Shown here: one piece after another, positions 10,501-22,594 of the stretch
Layout of the letters: each line of letters begins with the position of its first letter
How positions within the stretch are numbered: position 1 is the first letter of the stretch
Source: Symsagittifera roscoffensis
Taxonomy: Eukaryota; Xenacoelomorpha; Acoela; Convolutidae
Length of the DNA stretch: 64,000 bases
NCBI RefSeq assembly: GCF_963678635.1
Contig: NC_087062.1
Coordinates: 12,818,670-12,882,669 of the forward strand
Reading direction: 5' to 3'
Program-made: the position numbers and the translations under genes
The notes under the pieces: generated by a model
What the model saw: only the letters and a program-made list of their open reading frames with translations
What the model was told of the DNA's origin: nothing
The model's database searches: none

Positions 10501-12461
10501 CGAGGAATTACAGTTAGATTTTGCTGGACCGTTGCCGGACAAAAAAGGAAGAAAGGTTTTCATTTTTGTCGCAGTAGACCGGTTCTCAAAATTCCCGTGC
10601 GCTTTACTTATAAAAAAAATAAAAAAATACCGGTTCTAAAAAAGTAGTTAAATTTTTGGAAGCCGATATAGGTATCCATGGCATACCAAAATCTATAGGC
10701 ACAGACCACGGTTTCGGTTTTAAAAGTGCATTGCTTAAGGAGTTCTGCAAAAACTTAGGGATTGATCACATACTCTGTCCAGTTGGTGATCACCGTGGCT
10801 GTGGGTTAGTGGAAAGAACGATTCAAACTATGAAACAGAAATTGGGAACCGAGGCATTTAGCCCTCAGTATAGAGGTCTGAATAGTGTCCTCTATACAAG
10901 CACGCAACTCTTAAGAAGTCTCCTTTCGAGGTTCATTTCGGTAGAAAACCTAATACGGAATTTTCTTTGGCTAGAGATAAGATCCTTGCTAATGCTTCAG
11001 ATCAAAGTTCACTTGCGCGGAATCTCTTAAAACCGAACACAGCCAAGACTATAGCCTGGACAGAGTGAAATTGGTGAAACGTGGTAATCACAGTCCCGAC
11101 GTGCCATTCCGCTTCAAGAAAATTGTACCTGGACAGAAAATTGCTGACACCAAACAATACAAGGCACTTGAAGTACTTGCTCGCGCTGCTAAGCGTTGGA
11201 GTCAGCTGAAATAAAACATAAACGTGGAGACAGGACGAAATCTGATGAGAGAATTGGGATCACGCAATAATGAGATTGCTACCGCCCTGAAAACCGGCCT
11301 CAATAAAAGTACTCTGAGGTTCTATGATCGTGTTGCGGATACCCCCAAGTAGAGAGCGTTCGGTTTCAGCGAGTACTTCGAAGAAAAAAGCTTCCGGTAC
11401 TATTACTTTAGAATCTCTGTTGCTACATAGTTCTGATGGTGTAAAAATTTATAGAAAGTGCTTTGACAGAAAATCAGGAAAACCATTGTATAAACTGGCT
11501 AAGTTCAAGATTGTTCGAGTTACAAACAACACATACATTACGAATACGGGAAAAGTATACCGGAAGACTCATATCGCTTTAAAACGTAATGTTAATCTAC
11601 GTGAGATTTTAGCTAAAATATCAACAGCAGTAGCCCCTACGCGGGGAGTCAGGGTTGGACAAATGCCTCCGAGGAAACTTGCGCCAAGAGGTCAGACTGT
11701 TACGCCTACGCAACGCTGTCCTATCACCATTATATCAGCCCCTCATCAACGGTCAGCCGCCCCGCCAGTGGTCATTTTGTCAGATTCAGATAATCACGAA
11801 TCTTTGTCTCGAACTCGTTCGCCCAGGAGGTCTCCTCGTGCAAGGTCTACGCCCCCGTCAGGTCTCAAAATCTTCGTCAGCGTTGGGTCAGAGATCGTCG
11901 GCCATGCCCGTGTCCCAAAAATCCTCTGCTCTCGTGCCTTCGTCTTTGCCGTTGGACTCAACAATTGACGGTCTGAACGCCTCAAACACTTCTATGGCTA
12001 CATTACCTGCTGAGGATACATCAGTGGTACGAAACCCTTCACTACGTTCGCAATACGTCGCTTGGGTGACACCAGATACGTTGGCAGGACCAACGTCTTC
12101 TCCAGGGCAATTGGTGCCAGAATCTGTTCAACCAATCCCAACTGATGTAGGACCGCAAGCACAGGCAGATACGAAAAAGCTAACTGTGCAGGATGACGTG
12201 GAGTCTCAGGTTTCTTCCTCTTCCAGTACCAGGGCATCAAATAGAACTCGAAAAGCTCCAGCACGCTACGGGAGCCCGGTTGGGCATTCAGTTAAGGAAG
12301 TGGAGGAAGGTGTTGCCACTTCACCGTCGACAGGCCAGGTCGACAGCAGCTGCCCGGTCACTCCGAAGCGACGTTTTGTCAGAAGGAACACTGTGGATTT
12401 CATTCAGCCGAGTACTTCTTCTGCTCGACAATCCCCAAAAGAGATTGTGCTCAAAAAGTGA
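7504..12461 (+). pseudogene. pol: Defective gypsy pol (PR-RT-RH-IN plus C-terminal tail)
   Basis: The first segment (7504-7764) is the C-terminal half of an aspartic protease (LLGLDLQGSLGI); its catalytic half was lost with gag. RT lies at about 7683-8580 (a DAKPLN motif, then TSLDLKYAFSQL). It has in-frame stops at 8349-8351, 8397-8399 (inside the YxDD catalytic motif) and 8577-8579. RNase H follows at about 8607-9240, with a frame change near 8870 and TGA at 8998-9000, and reads TDHKAIILAL. Integrase at 10154-11030 shows an HHCC region (HQSHPG...CQGCMEC), then LDFAGPL, TDHGFG and LVERT as DDE blocks, with a frame change near 10625. The tail (11324-12461, frame change near 11870) ends in the Ser/Arg-rich, KAPARYG-containing sequence usual after gypsy integrases. 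No functional product can be made. Confidence 0.85.
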
Positions 12462-12617
12462 AGAATTTCCAGCATCTAAAACTCTCTCTTCAAAACTCAT
12501 ATCCAACTCTTACCGTTATATTTGGTGCTTGGTTTCTTTCGCTTAGTCGGCGAGTTGTTATGTTTATTTATTTATGTAAAATCATATAGTACATGATTTT
12601 CTTTTTGCCCGCGGGTA

Positions 12618-12959
12618 TGTCATGCCACGGTAACAACATCGCATGTTCATACGTTGCATTCTCGTTTGCAGTCTTTGCAGTGGCGCCAAGGCCACCCACC
12701 GGTCGTACTCAACTAATACACATGGTGCTAAAGTTTATGTTATCTGTCTGTTTATCTGTGCTAAGAGACAGACCTACTCCAACTAGTTACGCTAGCTAAC
12801 AAACTTCTTTAAATTCAAACTGTTAAAACCATCTTGTTATAGATAGGTTTATTCTGGGTCCATTAAGATCCGATAGAAGTATAGTTATACTTATTCGCTA
12901 CTTAATTCAACTCTTCCATTTTACCGAGTTTTGTTAGTCCCAGACTTCGGTAAATGTCA
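12618..12959 (+). repeat. 3' LTR of gypsy element
   Basis: 342 bp, TG...CA, homologous to 7109-7442, with a short insertion near 12787 and loss of a GTTGCATT duplication. The 156 bp between the pol stop (12461) and this LTR holds no gene and no convincing polypurine tract. Confidence 0.9.
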
Positions 12960-13290
12960 CTATTCTGTTTTTTTTTAACCAGGAAAAACCAAAACAGGAA
13001 GCGTAAATTGCCAATTGGTCGATGAGGTTTTTTTGGAGACCTCGATGTCAGGCTCGATGTCGGAAGAGAACACTCAAGCCATAACTATAATTAGGCACGT
13101 CCAGTTAATTCAAAACTGATTTTAAAAAGTCTTACCTAGATTCCAGTTACACTTTAAGCTTCGATGTGGTCAATAGTTTTTTTTACTTACGCAGCGCGAA
13201 CGAATTTGGCATCCAGAATCAAGCAAAACTTGGTCTGTCATTTTTTTAAGGCCGTTGAGTTCCTCTAGACTTTTTTTCATTTGTTTTCAG

Positions 13291-13469
13291 ATTGTTTCCT
13301 GATGGAAACTGTCAAGCGAGCTCTAAATTTTTCAAACAAAAACTTTAAGAACTTGCAGAGTTCTCTTCAAGTTGAAAAGTTGTACCGAAGAGTTTCTGGT
13401 TATTACGAACAATGGCAAAAATGCACTGAATGTGAGTGTTCTAGGCCGTGGTTCTTCAACGTTTTTTAA
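13291..13469 (+). other. Putative exon, copy C
   Basis: The acceptor TTTGTTTTCAG (13280-13290) precedes ATG at 13302. The peptide starts METVKRALNF, is slightly longer than in copy A, and ends WFFNVF. It contains a CTECEC segment. The donor-like GTGAGT begins at 13432. Conservation of both splice borders in copies A and C is the main reason to list it. The function is unknown. Confidence 0.4.
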
Positions 13470-13474
13470 GATAT

Positions 13475-14330
13475 TGTCGTTCTACATGCAATACCATTAG
13501 GTATTGGCACAATTCCTCAATTAACAAGATGTTTAATGTTACTAATTTTTTTAAAGACACTGTGGTCCATTATGTACAGGTTGTAGAGCGCTGATTTAAA
13601 ATATTCAGAAAAAATGATCAAAACTATAGTTGAGATTAGACAAAAAAAAATTAAGCTAAAATTGTGCTTCACTTTGCCAAAATTATCATGGTGCAATTTG
13701 TTTTGTGATTTTCGTGGCCAAAACCTTGCACCAAAAATGTGTTATTCTGGCTTAATTTAGTCAATCAAAACTCACTCTGAATTTAATGACTCAATTGATG
13801 AACCAGCTATATCACAGTGAGACTCTCATACAGCCCAACAAAGTTTTAGAAAATATAACCTCAAAAAATCCGTGTAAAAGAAAATACTTTTGTTTGATAG
13901 CCAGAAATGTCATTTTTACATAAAAAAGAGCTCCGAGTTTTCGGTTGAAAACAAATTTTTAAAGTTTTGCGCAATTTTTTGGAAGTTATACTTCTCTTAG
14001 ATTTTGTTGGGTGGTATGAGAGACTCACTGACATATAGCTTGCTCGTCAATTGACTCGAATGACTAGAAGAAGCCAAAATGACCCGTTTGTGGGGTAGAA
14101 TTGTGGCCCAAATTTCGCAAAAAACTGCATGATAAAAAGTCTGGTAAAGTGTAAGCATGTTGAATTCTAATTTTTGTTTGTCTATTCTCAAACCAATTTG
14201 AGAAAGACGCGTTATGAAATCCAAAATATTTTTTTGTCCGAGTATTTACATCAGCTTTTTAGCAAACTTGTTGAGTTTTGACAAACTTAACGAACGAAGA
14301 TAAGCCATGCAGTCTATGATAATGCTATGA
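13475..14330. repeat. Large imperfect palindrome, copy C
   Basis: The arms mirror those of copy A, for example CAGCCCAACAAAGTTTTAGA (about 13831-13850) against the reverse complement of 13996-14016. The copies diverge from one another but the pairing is kept. Confidence 0.75.
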
Positions 14331-14429
14331 GCAGACACAAACTGAACTAGAAACAGTTATATTAATCAAGATGAGCTTTAGTGACATACTATTTTTTCTC
14401 GCTGCATCTATGATTCAGAGTACTTTCAG

Positions 14430-16873
14430 GTTACAGGCGAACGTCAATGATACCCTGCAACGACATCAGTCCGAATCAGAACTTTTGCCTATAGTAAATG
14501 GCTGTTTTCAAAAAACCGAGACTCTGAGCAACAAGCCCTAAAACAGGTTTCGAACTCTTTTTAATGATAAGCCAATCGCAGCTTGAAAAATCAAAACACG
14601 TTACAAAGCAAGTCCGAGAACAGTTGCAGGACAGCAGTTCCTTCAAGCAAAAGACTCTCAGACATCGAAAAAAAGACAGATGCGAACGAACGACAGCCTG
14701 GTGACTAGACTTCCGAAAAAAAAATTGACGGAAAACGAGCATGTACCTTAGCCTCTTAAAAAAACCGTTAATCAACCAATCTCGCTGGCTAAAAAACGAT
14801 TAGCCTGCAGACTACTCAAAAAAACCAACCAAACTAGTCCTGGTCATTTTTGCTATAGAACAGCGTATAACGCTACTGTTTAAGAACTCCGATGACGATA
14901 CAGACGACCCGACCATCGACTACGTCTTTCGACTACAGAGCTTTAAGCATCCATCAACTCGTCGCAGGAATTTTCACATAGAATTCTCGAACATCATCAG
15001 CAACATGGTTGAAGTTTTATAGACGCTTGCGCTCAAAGACGACGTGAACTCAACCTTATGTTTAACAGCTGTCGTAAAACTAGCAATTCAAAAGCTGCTT
15101 CTATGGACGCAATACACCACAGCCCAGAAAATTAACTAACTTACCCTAATGAGTTTCAAATAATGGAAAAGGCAATTTGAATTAGCATGCGACAACCTTT
15201 GTTCCCTGTCACCGCAACAGATGAACCAGAACTTAAGCGAAGAGTGATCGACATTAAATTTCATCACAAACTCGATGAGCCAACAGATCTCAATCATAAA
15301 CCAATGAATATTCACAAGGTACTTCAAAAACTTATTGGAATGCCAAAATCTAATCCGTTTGTCCCTTCGATGAGCAGTTTCATTGCCCAGCATGTCGCTC
15401 AAAATGTTAGGCATCAGTTTTTGAAAATATTTTTAATTTTACTTTTGCCTAGGTCGCCATCATACAAAAGTTTGCTGGTCAAAGCAATCATGCAGCCAGC
15501 AAGTACTAAAAACAAACAACAGCCGTCAGTTTTACGTCAGGGCAGAAAGCACGAAATCACGCATCACAGCCAATTTCATGTTCGAACTTAAAAGCATACG
15601 TTTTGCAGCAAAAAAAACCAGGACAGCAGCACCTAGAAGAATCAGGAAACCAGTGGACTTACGTACTACAACCAACGAAAGTTGGGAAATTGTCTTCAAT
15701 AAATGGTGGAGAACCATCAATCTTCATTTTACCGGAGATACATCAATATCAGCAAAAACCTATAGCGGCAGCAGCAACACATTAGCAACAGCAAAGATTG
15801 GCAAGATCAGCAGTCTCATCAGCATCAGCCAACAGCCAGTAGCAAAACAATGAAATCCATAAGAAGTCAGCACAGCTTACAGCTATTCCCTTAGCCGACA
15901 AACCTCTGATAGAGCCACAATAGACATTTAAAAAAAACTCCCAGCGTCTAGATTTTATATTTAAAAACCACTTCCAACCCCCCTTTTTTCTTCATTTTTT
16001 GTTTCAGCTAAATGAAGCCAACTGTAGCGGGCCAGCTGCACAAATTGACCTCAAGCCGAGCTGCTTACATGAAAACTCAAAAAATCTGCTTAATTACTTG
16101 AAATCAGATGAACTCATTATGAATTAAAAAAGTTTAAAAGCCTTGAAATTCACGTGCGATCAAAAATTTCAGAACGTTCAAATTCTAAAAAGACTAAAAT
16201 TTACAGTGAGTAATTTACTGAAATTAATATTGTGTGAAATCTACACCGCTGGTTTTTTAAAACAATGAGCTTATAATAACTTCAAAGGAGACCCAGGTAT
16301 CACGACTCTGACGTTGAATAAATACAAAAAAATCACATGAAAAATAAATTACGCTTAAAGTGTACAAAAAGCGCAGCAACTCTACTGAAAGTTTTTACGA
16401 CGCCGTTGCGATATGAGAGATCCAAACATTCGCAATTCGGGCAGCCATGCAAATTTTGGCCCGCCACTATGTTGAGCCACCATATAAAGCAATGTAAAAC
16501 GTAAAACCACAATCTTACTTGCCAAAATAACCCGAGGTTGAAATATTTTGTCAACCTTATTGAGCTTTTTTTATGCACGTCTAGTTATGAGTTTATGTGT
16601 TTGTAAAACCTGTTTGCTCGAAAATATCATACCGTGTGTGAAGCATTTCAGACATGAAACCTTTTTTTCGTTTCCTGAAAACTCAAGAGCCTGGTAGCGT
16701 TCAATCAAGGTAGGTTTATTACTCATATCGGTAATTCAATTTCCTCTGTTTTTTCAAGAATATGTGTTTTACAGTGCGACAAAAAATCTGAAATTTTTTG
16801 ATTGTGAGTCTATTTTTTGCGAATGTTATTGTCATCCGGCTAGATAGGCAAAATAGTACTTCATAAACTTATA
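14430..16873. repeat. Duplicated block D (partner at 44598-47035)
   Basis: From ACAGGCGAACGTCAATG onward this block matches 44602-47035 with scattered substitutions and small indels, and both copies end at a family-1 LTR. It contains stretches of decayed coding sequence (about 14480-15853), a CT-rich spacer, and a minus-strand-looking AT-rich region. A short frame near 16586 (CVCKTC...FFSFPEN) resembles a zinc-finger start but is interrupted by a stop in both copies. Two shared copies imply a duplication that included the adjacent LTR and gag start. Confidence 0.8.
15187..15853 (+). pseudogene. Unidentified coding-like region in block D
   Basis: Two overlapping frames (15187-15591 beginning MRQPLFPVTA, and 15578-15853 containing KWWRTINLHF) align with 45360-45623, 45616-45810 and following sequence in the partner copy. 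Peptide similarity is kept across different frame breaks, so an ancestral protein-coding gene is likely. Upstream, 14820-15140 also translates to similar peptides in both copies, with amber stops. I recognise no domain. It may be an accessory or gag-like gene of the LTR element that follows. Confidence 0.4.
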
Positions 16874-17077
16874 AGTTCTTATGCGCTCACTGCGCTGAGT
16901 TGGTCAGATGACCTTGATTTTATGTTCTACGCGATTAACGTTAAGATATGCATGTCAGAATATTAATAAAAATTTCACGAACCAGTCGTTTTATTTGTGC
17001 TCTCAGTTAGAACTATTCATAGTTTACCAATCCACTCTGATTCAACATCATTAGCGATGATACTTTCCGGTTTGACA
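16874..17077 (+). repeat. Family-1 LTR (about 204 bp)
   Basis: Matches the LTR pair at 47040-47247 and 48966-49176. It ends GACA immediately before TGGCGCAGCC. It includes the conserved stretch GTGCTCTCAGTTAGA with a TCAGTT initiator-like site. The start is approximate. Confidence 0.7.
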
Positions 17078-17275
17078 TGGCGCAGCCAGCAGGTTTTACA
17101 AAAAACGTACATAGCTTTAATCCATTTTCGGAAAGAGCTTCAGCAGAACCTCCATTAGAATGGTCAAAGTGGGCCGCAATTGTTAAAATGGCAGTTTTCG
17201 GAAAAGACGGCGTCAACAATTGAAATTTATTAAGTGACAAACCGGAACTCGTCGATCCAACAGAACCAGTTTTTG
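17077..17275 (+). pseudogene. Family-1 gag 5' fragment
   Basis: ATG at 17077 spans the LTR/PBS junction (PBS TGGCGCAGCCAGCAGG at 17078). The frame reads MAQPAGFTKN, includes EPPLEWSKW, and stops at TGA 17221-17223. Gag similarity continues in another frame to about 17275, where it is cut off by the duplicated block B. Confidence 0.7.
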
Positions 17276-18368
17276 TACTAAATTTAAATTGTTGCAGGTG
17301 ACTGGAACCGAAATTCGTCTGATTTAAATTTGGTTGGAACGTATGGCAAATTTTGTCGAGATGCTATTCTTGTTTTGGTCTTTTGTCTGCAAGTGAATAA
17401 CGTTTTCGTAACGGTCTTAATTGAAATAAATCTCGACACCCGATACCCTGTAAATGTTTGAACGTAATTCAAAGTTTGACACCTGAAATGTGAAAATACT
17501 GATTACGCTCTAGGGCCGAAATTTTTTTACGTCCTCAAATCAGTTGTGTATCAGTTGAAACATCATCAAAAAAATTTTCTAATTGTTTCAATCTTTTTTA
17601 AGGTTCTACCTTGGGCAGAAAAATGTGAGACAATTTGCAGGGCTTGGGAAATGTCAATTGTTTATTTTTTCCAATTACTGACTACTGACGAACGGGGAGG
17701 GTTCTCATGTTCGGAGGACCAAATGCTTGAATAGTCTCAACCAATCAAAATCGCTAACCGTTCCTATTGGCTAAATGCCTTTCTCACAAAATTGAAGTCA
17801 ATATTAACAGAAAATGTTTTAAGTCAGTGGAAAATAATCAAAAACTTTACAAATTGCGGGTTACAACCGCAATACTATTGAGATAAACACCAAAATTTAC
17901 GAGTTCAAGTTCATACGAATTTTTCAGTCTTGAAAACTCATCTGCTTATTATCTAATCGGTGAGTATTAACACTAATGGCCTAGATTCATTTTCTTACTT
18001 TGATATTTTTGCTTTTTATTTTGAGAGTTTGAATACTCAATTCTGATTAGCTGGAAGTAAGCTAAAATAAGTTTCAAGCATTCGGTCCTTCAAGCATGAG
18101 GGACGCCACCCTGCAAACATAGGCAAACAATTCAGTTCTGTAAATTTCTGTAAATTTTAGTTAAGCGAGTAAAAGAAAATTATTGTTAGCTTCCAAATAA
18201 CAAAATTGCATATGGCAGAAAAATTTTTAAGCAAAGCCAGGTTTATATTTGGTGACTTTGCTCAGCCAATGAATCTTCTTCCAATGATTCGGTTTGCCGA
18301 TTCATTCTGCCAATGAATCTTTTGATAAAGCTATTTCTGATCTTGATTCATACATTTAGATCAAAAAA

Positions 18369-19276
18369 CGACCTAGCAAACACTATGAGCGACAATCAAT
18401 AAAATGCGATCAATTGACACTTGAAAAATGCGGAGAACCCAATCCAATTAATTGACATACAATTTAAGTAATTGACATTTTATCTCCCAAATGACTTTTC
18501 GCAACACTTGAAATTTTATTCAACTACATAATTTAAGTATAAAGCGTTTCCACTCATCTTTATCGGCAGAGTCGTTTGGCTATTTCTTGATTCAGATTCT
18601 TAAAAAGTGTATAAATTATAATCAAACTAAAACTAAGCTTTTGAGATAAGCAAAAAAACTTCAAACAAGCTGCTGAAAATACAGAGTTTCCAAAATAGAC
18701 ATTATATTAAAATCAAATATAACCTTTAATTTTCGGATCAATTTAAAATTCTTGTTACGACATCAACAAAAATATTTGTTACAAAATTAAATGCATTGCC
18801 AGAAGTATTTGGAGCTAGAGAAAAATCATATCATTGAAAACATTGAAAAATTGCAAGCAACTGAAAACGGGTCTAATGGTCAGATGTGATTCAGGACGAC
18901 TCTACGAGTGAAAACTCAAAGCAGGTCAATATAGAGTTAGCCAGAATGAACACCAAAAAATCATACTTCCAAAATTACAATGCTGTGGCAATTGAATTGG
19001 AATTGGAACAAAATGTTATAAGGGCTTGAGTTCTGTCAGTTCAAATGAAAATCTGTGCTTAAGGAACTGTTTTAGAAACTAACTTGCATTTTTTCCGACA
19101 AATTTTTTCAAAGGTTTTTTTAAAGAAGAGTAGCATTTAGTTCCTAAATCTTTCTAGATTCACGTTCTGTCTACTTTTGAAAAATGGTTGAAGCTTTTTT
19201 TAATACAAGCAAACCAGAATTTTGGTATTATGCTTTTTTTTAAACTTGATGTACATCAAGCTCTATCAGGCGTAGT
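18369..19276. mobile_element. MITE remnant in copy B
   Basis: The left TIR is intact (CGACCTAGC at 18369), and the interior matches the MITE at 2598-3647. After 19276 the sequence switches to about 55 bp found nowhere in copy A, so the right terminus is lost. Confidence 0.7.
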
Positions 19277-19849
19277 CGTGATTCAAACATTTTCTTGTCA
19301 GAAAATCACCTGCAATTTTTCTGTATTAAAGAGTCGGCAAAGGTTATTTTAATTATGACAACAAGGAGGACGTTAAAAACGGCCCAAAAAGTTCAAGTAA
19401 AAATGGCTTGTTTAAAGTTGTTGGAACGCAGAGTAGGCGATGCAGCCCTCTAATCCGGTAATCTCTAATATGAAAAACAAAAATACATATCAAAAATCAT
19501 CGAGGTTAAAGGCGTTGTTCTCAATTTCTAGAGTGGCTAATTTCTCTAATTTGAAAATGTTCTATAATTAGGCATGTCCAGTTAATTCAAAACTGGTTTT
19601 AAAAAGACTTACCTAGATTCCAGTTACATTTTAAGCTTCGAATTGGTCAATAGTTTTTTTTACTTATGCAGTGCGAACGAACTTGGCATCCAGAATCAAG
19701 CGACAATTGGTCTGTCATTTTTTTATGGCCGTTGATTTCTCTTCAAGTTGAAACGTTGTACCGAAGAGTTCCTGGTTTTTACGACCAATGGCAAAAATGC
19801 CTTGAATGTGAGTCGTCTAGTCCGTGGTTTTTCAACGTTTTTTAAGATA

Positions 19850-20705
19850 TTGTCGTTCTACATGCAATACCATTAGGTTTTGGCACAAGTCCTCAATTAA
19901 CATGATGTTTATAGTTACTAATTTTTTTTAAAGGACACTGTTGTTCATTATGTACAGGTTGTAGAGCGCTGATTTAAAATATGCTGACAAAATGAACAAA
20001 ACTAAGGTTGAGATTAGACAAAAACCAAATAAAGCTTAGGTTGTGCTTCAATTTGCCAAAATTATCATGGTGCAATTTATTTTGTGATTTTCATGGCCAA
20101 AAGCTTGCCCCAAAAATGGGTTATTCTGGCTTAGTTTAGTCAATCAAAACTCACTCTGAATCTAATGACTCAATTGATGAGCCAGCTATACCACAGTGAG
20201 ACTCTCATACAGCTCAACAAAGTTTTAGAAAAATATAACCTCAAAAAATCTGATTAAATGAAAACATTTTTGTCTGTTACATAAAAAAGCTCCGAAATTT
20301 CGGTTGAAAACAAAATTTAAAAGTTTTGCGCAAATTGTTGGAGGTTATACTTTTCTAAGATTTTGTTGGGCGGTATGAGAGACTCTCTGAGGTATAGTTT
20401 GCTCGTCAATTGACTCTAATGATTAGAAGAAACCAAAATGACCCAATTGTGGGGTAAAATTGTGGCCCAAAAATCGCAAAAAAGTTGCATGATAAAAAGT
20501 CTGGTAAAATGTAAGCATCTTGAGTTCTAATTTTTGTTTTTTTGTTTGTCTAATCTCAAACCAACTTGAGAAAGACGCGTTATGAAATCCAAAATGTGTT
20601 TTTTTTTGTCCGGGTAATTTACATCAGCACTTTAGCAAACTTGTTGAGCTTTGACAAACTTAACGAACGAAGATAAGCCATGCAGTCTATGATATTGCTA
20701 GGTGC
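19850..20705. repeat. Large imperfect palindrome, copy B
   Basis: Same paired blocks as copies A and C, for example CCAGCTATA near 20180 against TATAGTTTGCTCG near 20392. A small deletion near the centre removes part of the loop. Confidence 0.75.
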
Positions 20706-20932
20706 AGACACAAACTGAACTAGAAACAGTTATATTAATCAAGTTGAGCTTCAGTGACATACCATTTTTTCTCGCTGCATCTGTGATTCAGAGTACTTTA
20801 GGGATTTTTTTTTCTGTATTTCTGTTACAACAAGTACGTTTTATTTGTGCTCTCAGTTAGAGCTATTCATAGTTTACCAATCCGTTATCCGTTCGGATTC
20901 AGTATCAATAGCAATCCTACCTTCGGTATGAC

Positions 20933-21899
20933 ATGGTGCAGCCAGCAGGGTTCACAAAAAAACCTACTTAGCTTTAATCCTTTATCGGAAAGAGCTTCAG
21001 CAGAACCGCCATTAGAATGGTCAAACTGGTAAAAAAGCAGTTTTCGCAATAGACTGGATCGAAGTTCGAAATTTATTACGTGACAAACCGGAATTCGTCG
21101 ATCCAACAGAATCAAATTTTGAAGTCGAAATAACAGGGGAAAACGAGGCACAACGGAAAAACAAAGAAGTTAGAAACCATGAAAAACGGGTTGGATGGGA
21201 AACCTGATGCCTGAAAGCCCGTGAAAAGGGCGTTTTGTGCAACTTAGTACCATGGGATGAAGCAGATGCGAAAGTGCGAAATTACCTATTTTTTGTTTAG
21301 ACACCAAAAGCCACAGGCAGGTTCAACAAAAATGCGCAGGATTAAATATACAATCTACAACAACAACGAGCGTTAGAAGATATATTCATCGCACAAAGAG
21401 TTATTGCATCCGAACGATACAATTTTATTTGCAGTACACAGAAAAAAAACTGAATCTTCAGAACAATTTCACGCTGACTTTGTGGAAGGAACTTGCATGA
21501 CGGGCAGACCGCGGAGACCGAGAGGATGAATGGGTTCGGGATATGTTCCACTAAGAGATTGCTACGCCGAGAAACTAAGAAATAGTGGTTTCGCATTTGT
21601 ACCTAACCCTTTATTTTACGGTCCATGTCGAACGTCAAGACTTAGCGACTATGTGGCATATAAATCTGCTCGGAGAACAGGCCCTGCTTGCGTTTTTTAG
21701 ATATCGAAAACCCAAACGCGCCACGACACCCAATGTTCCGGGAAGACACATCGGGACCCCCAGTGAAGCTTACTCGGAAAGAACTACAAAGCAGTCCGAT
21801 CAAAAGGAAAGCTACTCTGAATCTGATGAGTCAATTGATGAGCAAGCTATATCACTGAGAGATTCTCATACAGCCCAACAAAGTTTTAGAAAAATATAA
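20933..21899 (+). pseudogene. Family-1 gag, array unit 1
   Basis: ATG at 20933 overlaps the LTR end and a PBS-like TGGTGCAGCCAGCAGG. An A-run frame change occurs after the first dozen codons, and several more follow, so the gag is read in pieces in all three frames: EPPLEWSNW, then FIAQRVIASERY, then LRFLDIENPNAPRHPMF. The last frame (21585-21899) ends inside the left arm of the palindrome (SESDESIDEQAISLRDSHTA). No zinc knuckle or pol follows, so the unit is non-autonomous and inactive. Confidence 0.6.
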
Positions 21900-22594
21900 C
21901 CTCAAAAATCTGTGTAAAAGAAAATTTTTTTGTTTGATAGAAAAAAATGTCATTTTTACATAAAAAAGCTCCAACTTTTTGGTTAAAAACAAATTTTAAA
22001 AATTTAGCGCAACTTTTTGGAGGTTATACTTCTCTAACATTTTGTTGGGTGGTATGAGAGACTCACTGACATATAGCTTGCTCGTCATTTACTCGAATGA
22101 CTAGTAGAAGCCAAAATGACTCGTTTGTGGGGTAGAATTGTGGCCCAAAATTCTCAAAAAAATTGCATGATAAAAAGTCTGGTAAAATGTAAGCATCTTT
22201 AGTTCTAATTTTTGTTTGTCCAATCTCAAACCAATTTGAGAAAGACGCATTATAAAATCCAAAATATGTTTTTTTTGTCCGAGTAATTTACATCAGCACT
22301 TTAGCAAACTTGTTGAGCTGTGACAAACTTAACGATCGGAGATAAGCCATGCAGCCTATGATATTGCTAGGTGCAGACACAAACTGAACTAGAAACAGTT
22401 ATATTAATCAAGTTGAGCTTCATTGACATACCTTTTTTTCTCGCTGCATCTGTGATTCAGAGTACTTTACGGATTTTTTTTCCGTATATCTGTTACAACA
22501 AGTACGTTTTACTTGTGCTCTCAGTTAGAGCTATTCATAGTTTACCAATCCGTTTGGATTCAGTATCACAAGCGATCATACCTTCTGGTATGAC

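Larger units (their letters stand above)
7109..12959 (+). mobile_element. Ty3/gypsy LTR retrotransposon, defective
   Basis: Two homologous LTRs (7109-7442 and 12618-12959), both TGTCATGCC...AAATGTCA, bound a pol region in the Ty3/gypsy order: protease, RT, RNase H, integrase. Flanking bases are CTGTT on the left and CTATT on the right, a plausible 5-bp target duplication with one change. Most of gag is deleted, leaving 37 codons fused near the protease. Pol has several stops and frame changes. LTR divergence is modest: small indels, including an extra ~15 bases near 12787 in the 3' LTR. It is a dead copy. Confidence 0.9.
13084..14415. repeat. Partial copy C of the duplicated block
   Basis: The sequence from ATAATTAGGCACGTCCAG onward matches 3873-5180 and 19563-20770. 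It contains the putative exon (acceptor ending 13290, ATG 13302, TAA ending 13469, donor-like GTGAGT at 13432) and the palindrome module (about 13475-14330). The MITE half of the block is absent, so this copy is truncated on the left. The 120 bp between the gypsy LTR and this copy carries no gene. Confidence 0.8.
17270..20835. repeat. Segmental duplication, copy B
   Basis: Matches 1485-5261 in order and orientation. It holds the left half of the MITE (from 18369), one copy of the 32-bp unit (19244-19275), a truncated exon copy (about 19735-19845) and a palindrome module (19850-20705). Compared with copy A, the right MITE TIR and the exon's acceptor are missing. It ends by joining the R-U5 part of a family-1 LTR at about 20836. 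Confidence 0.85.

Noticed and set aside
16586-16700. THAP-type zinc-finger start (CVCKTC then FFSFPEN...W)
   Set aside because: The spacing is suggestive, but a TAG follows the Trp in both copies (here and near 46870), and the expected downstream Cys-x2-His is not found even if a short intron is assumed.
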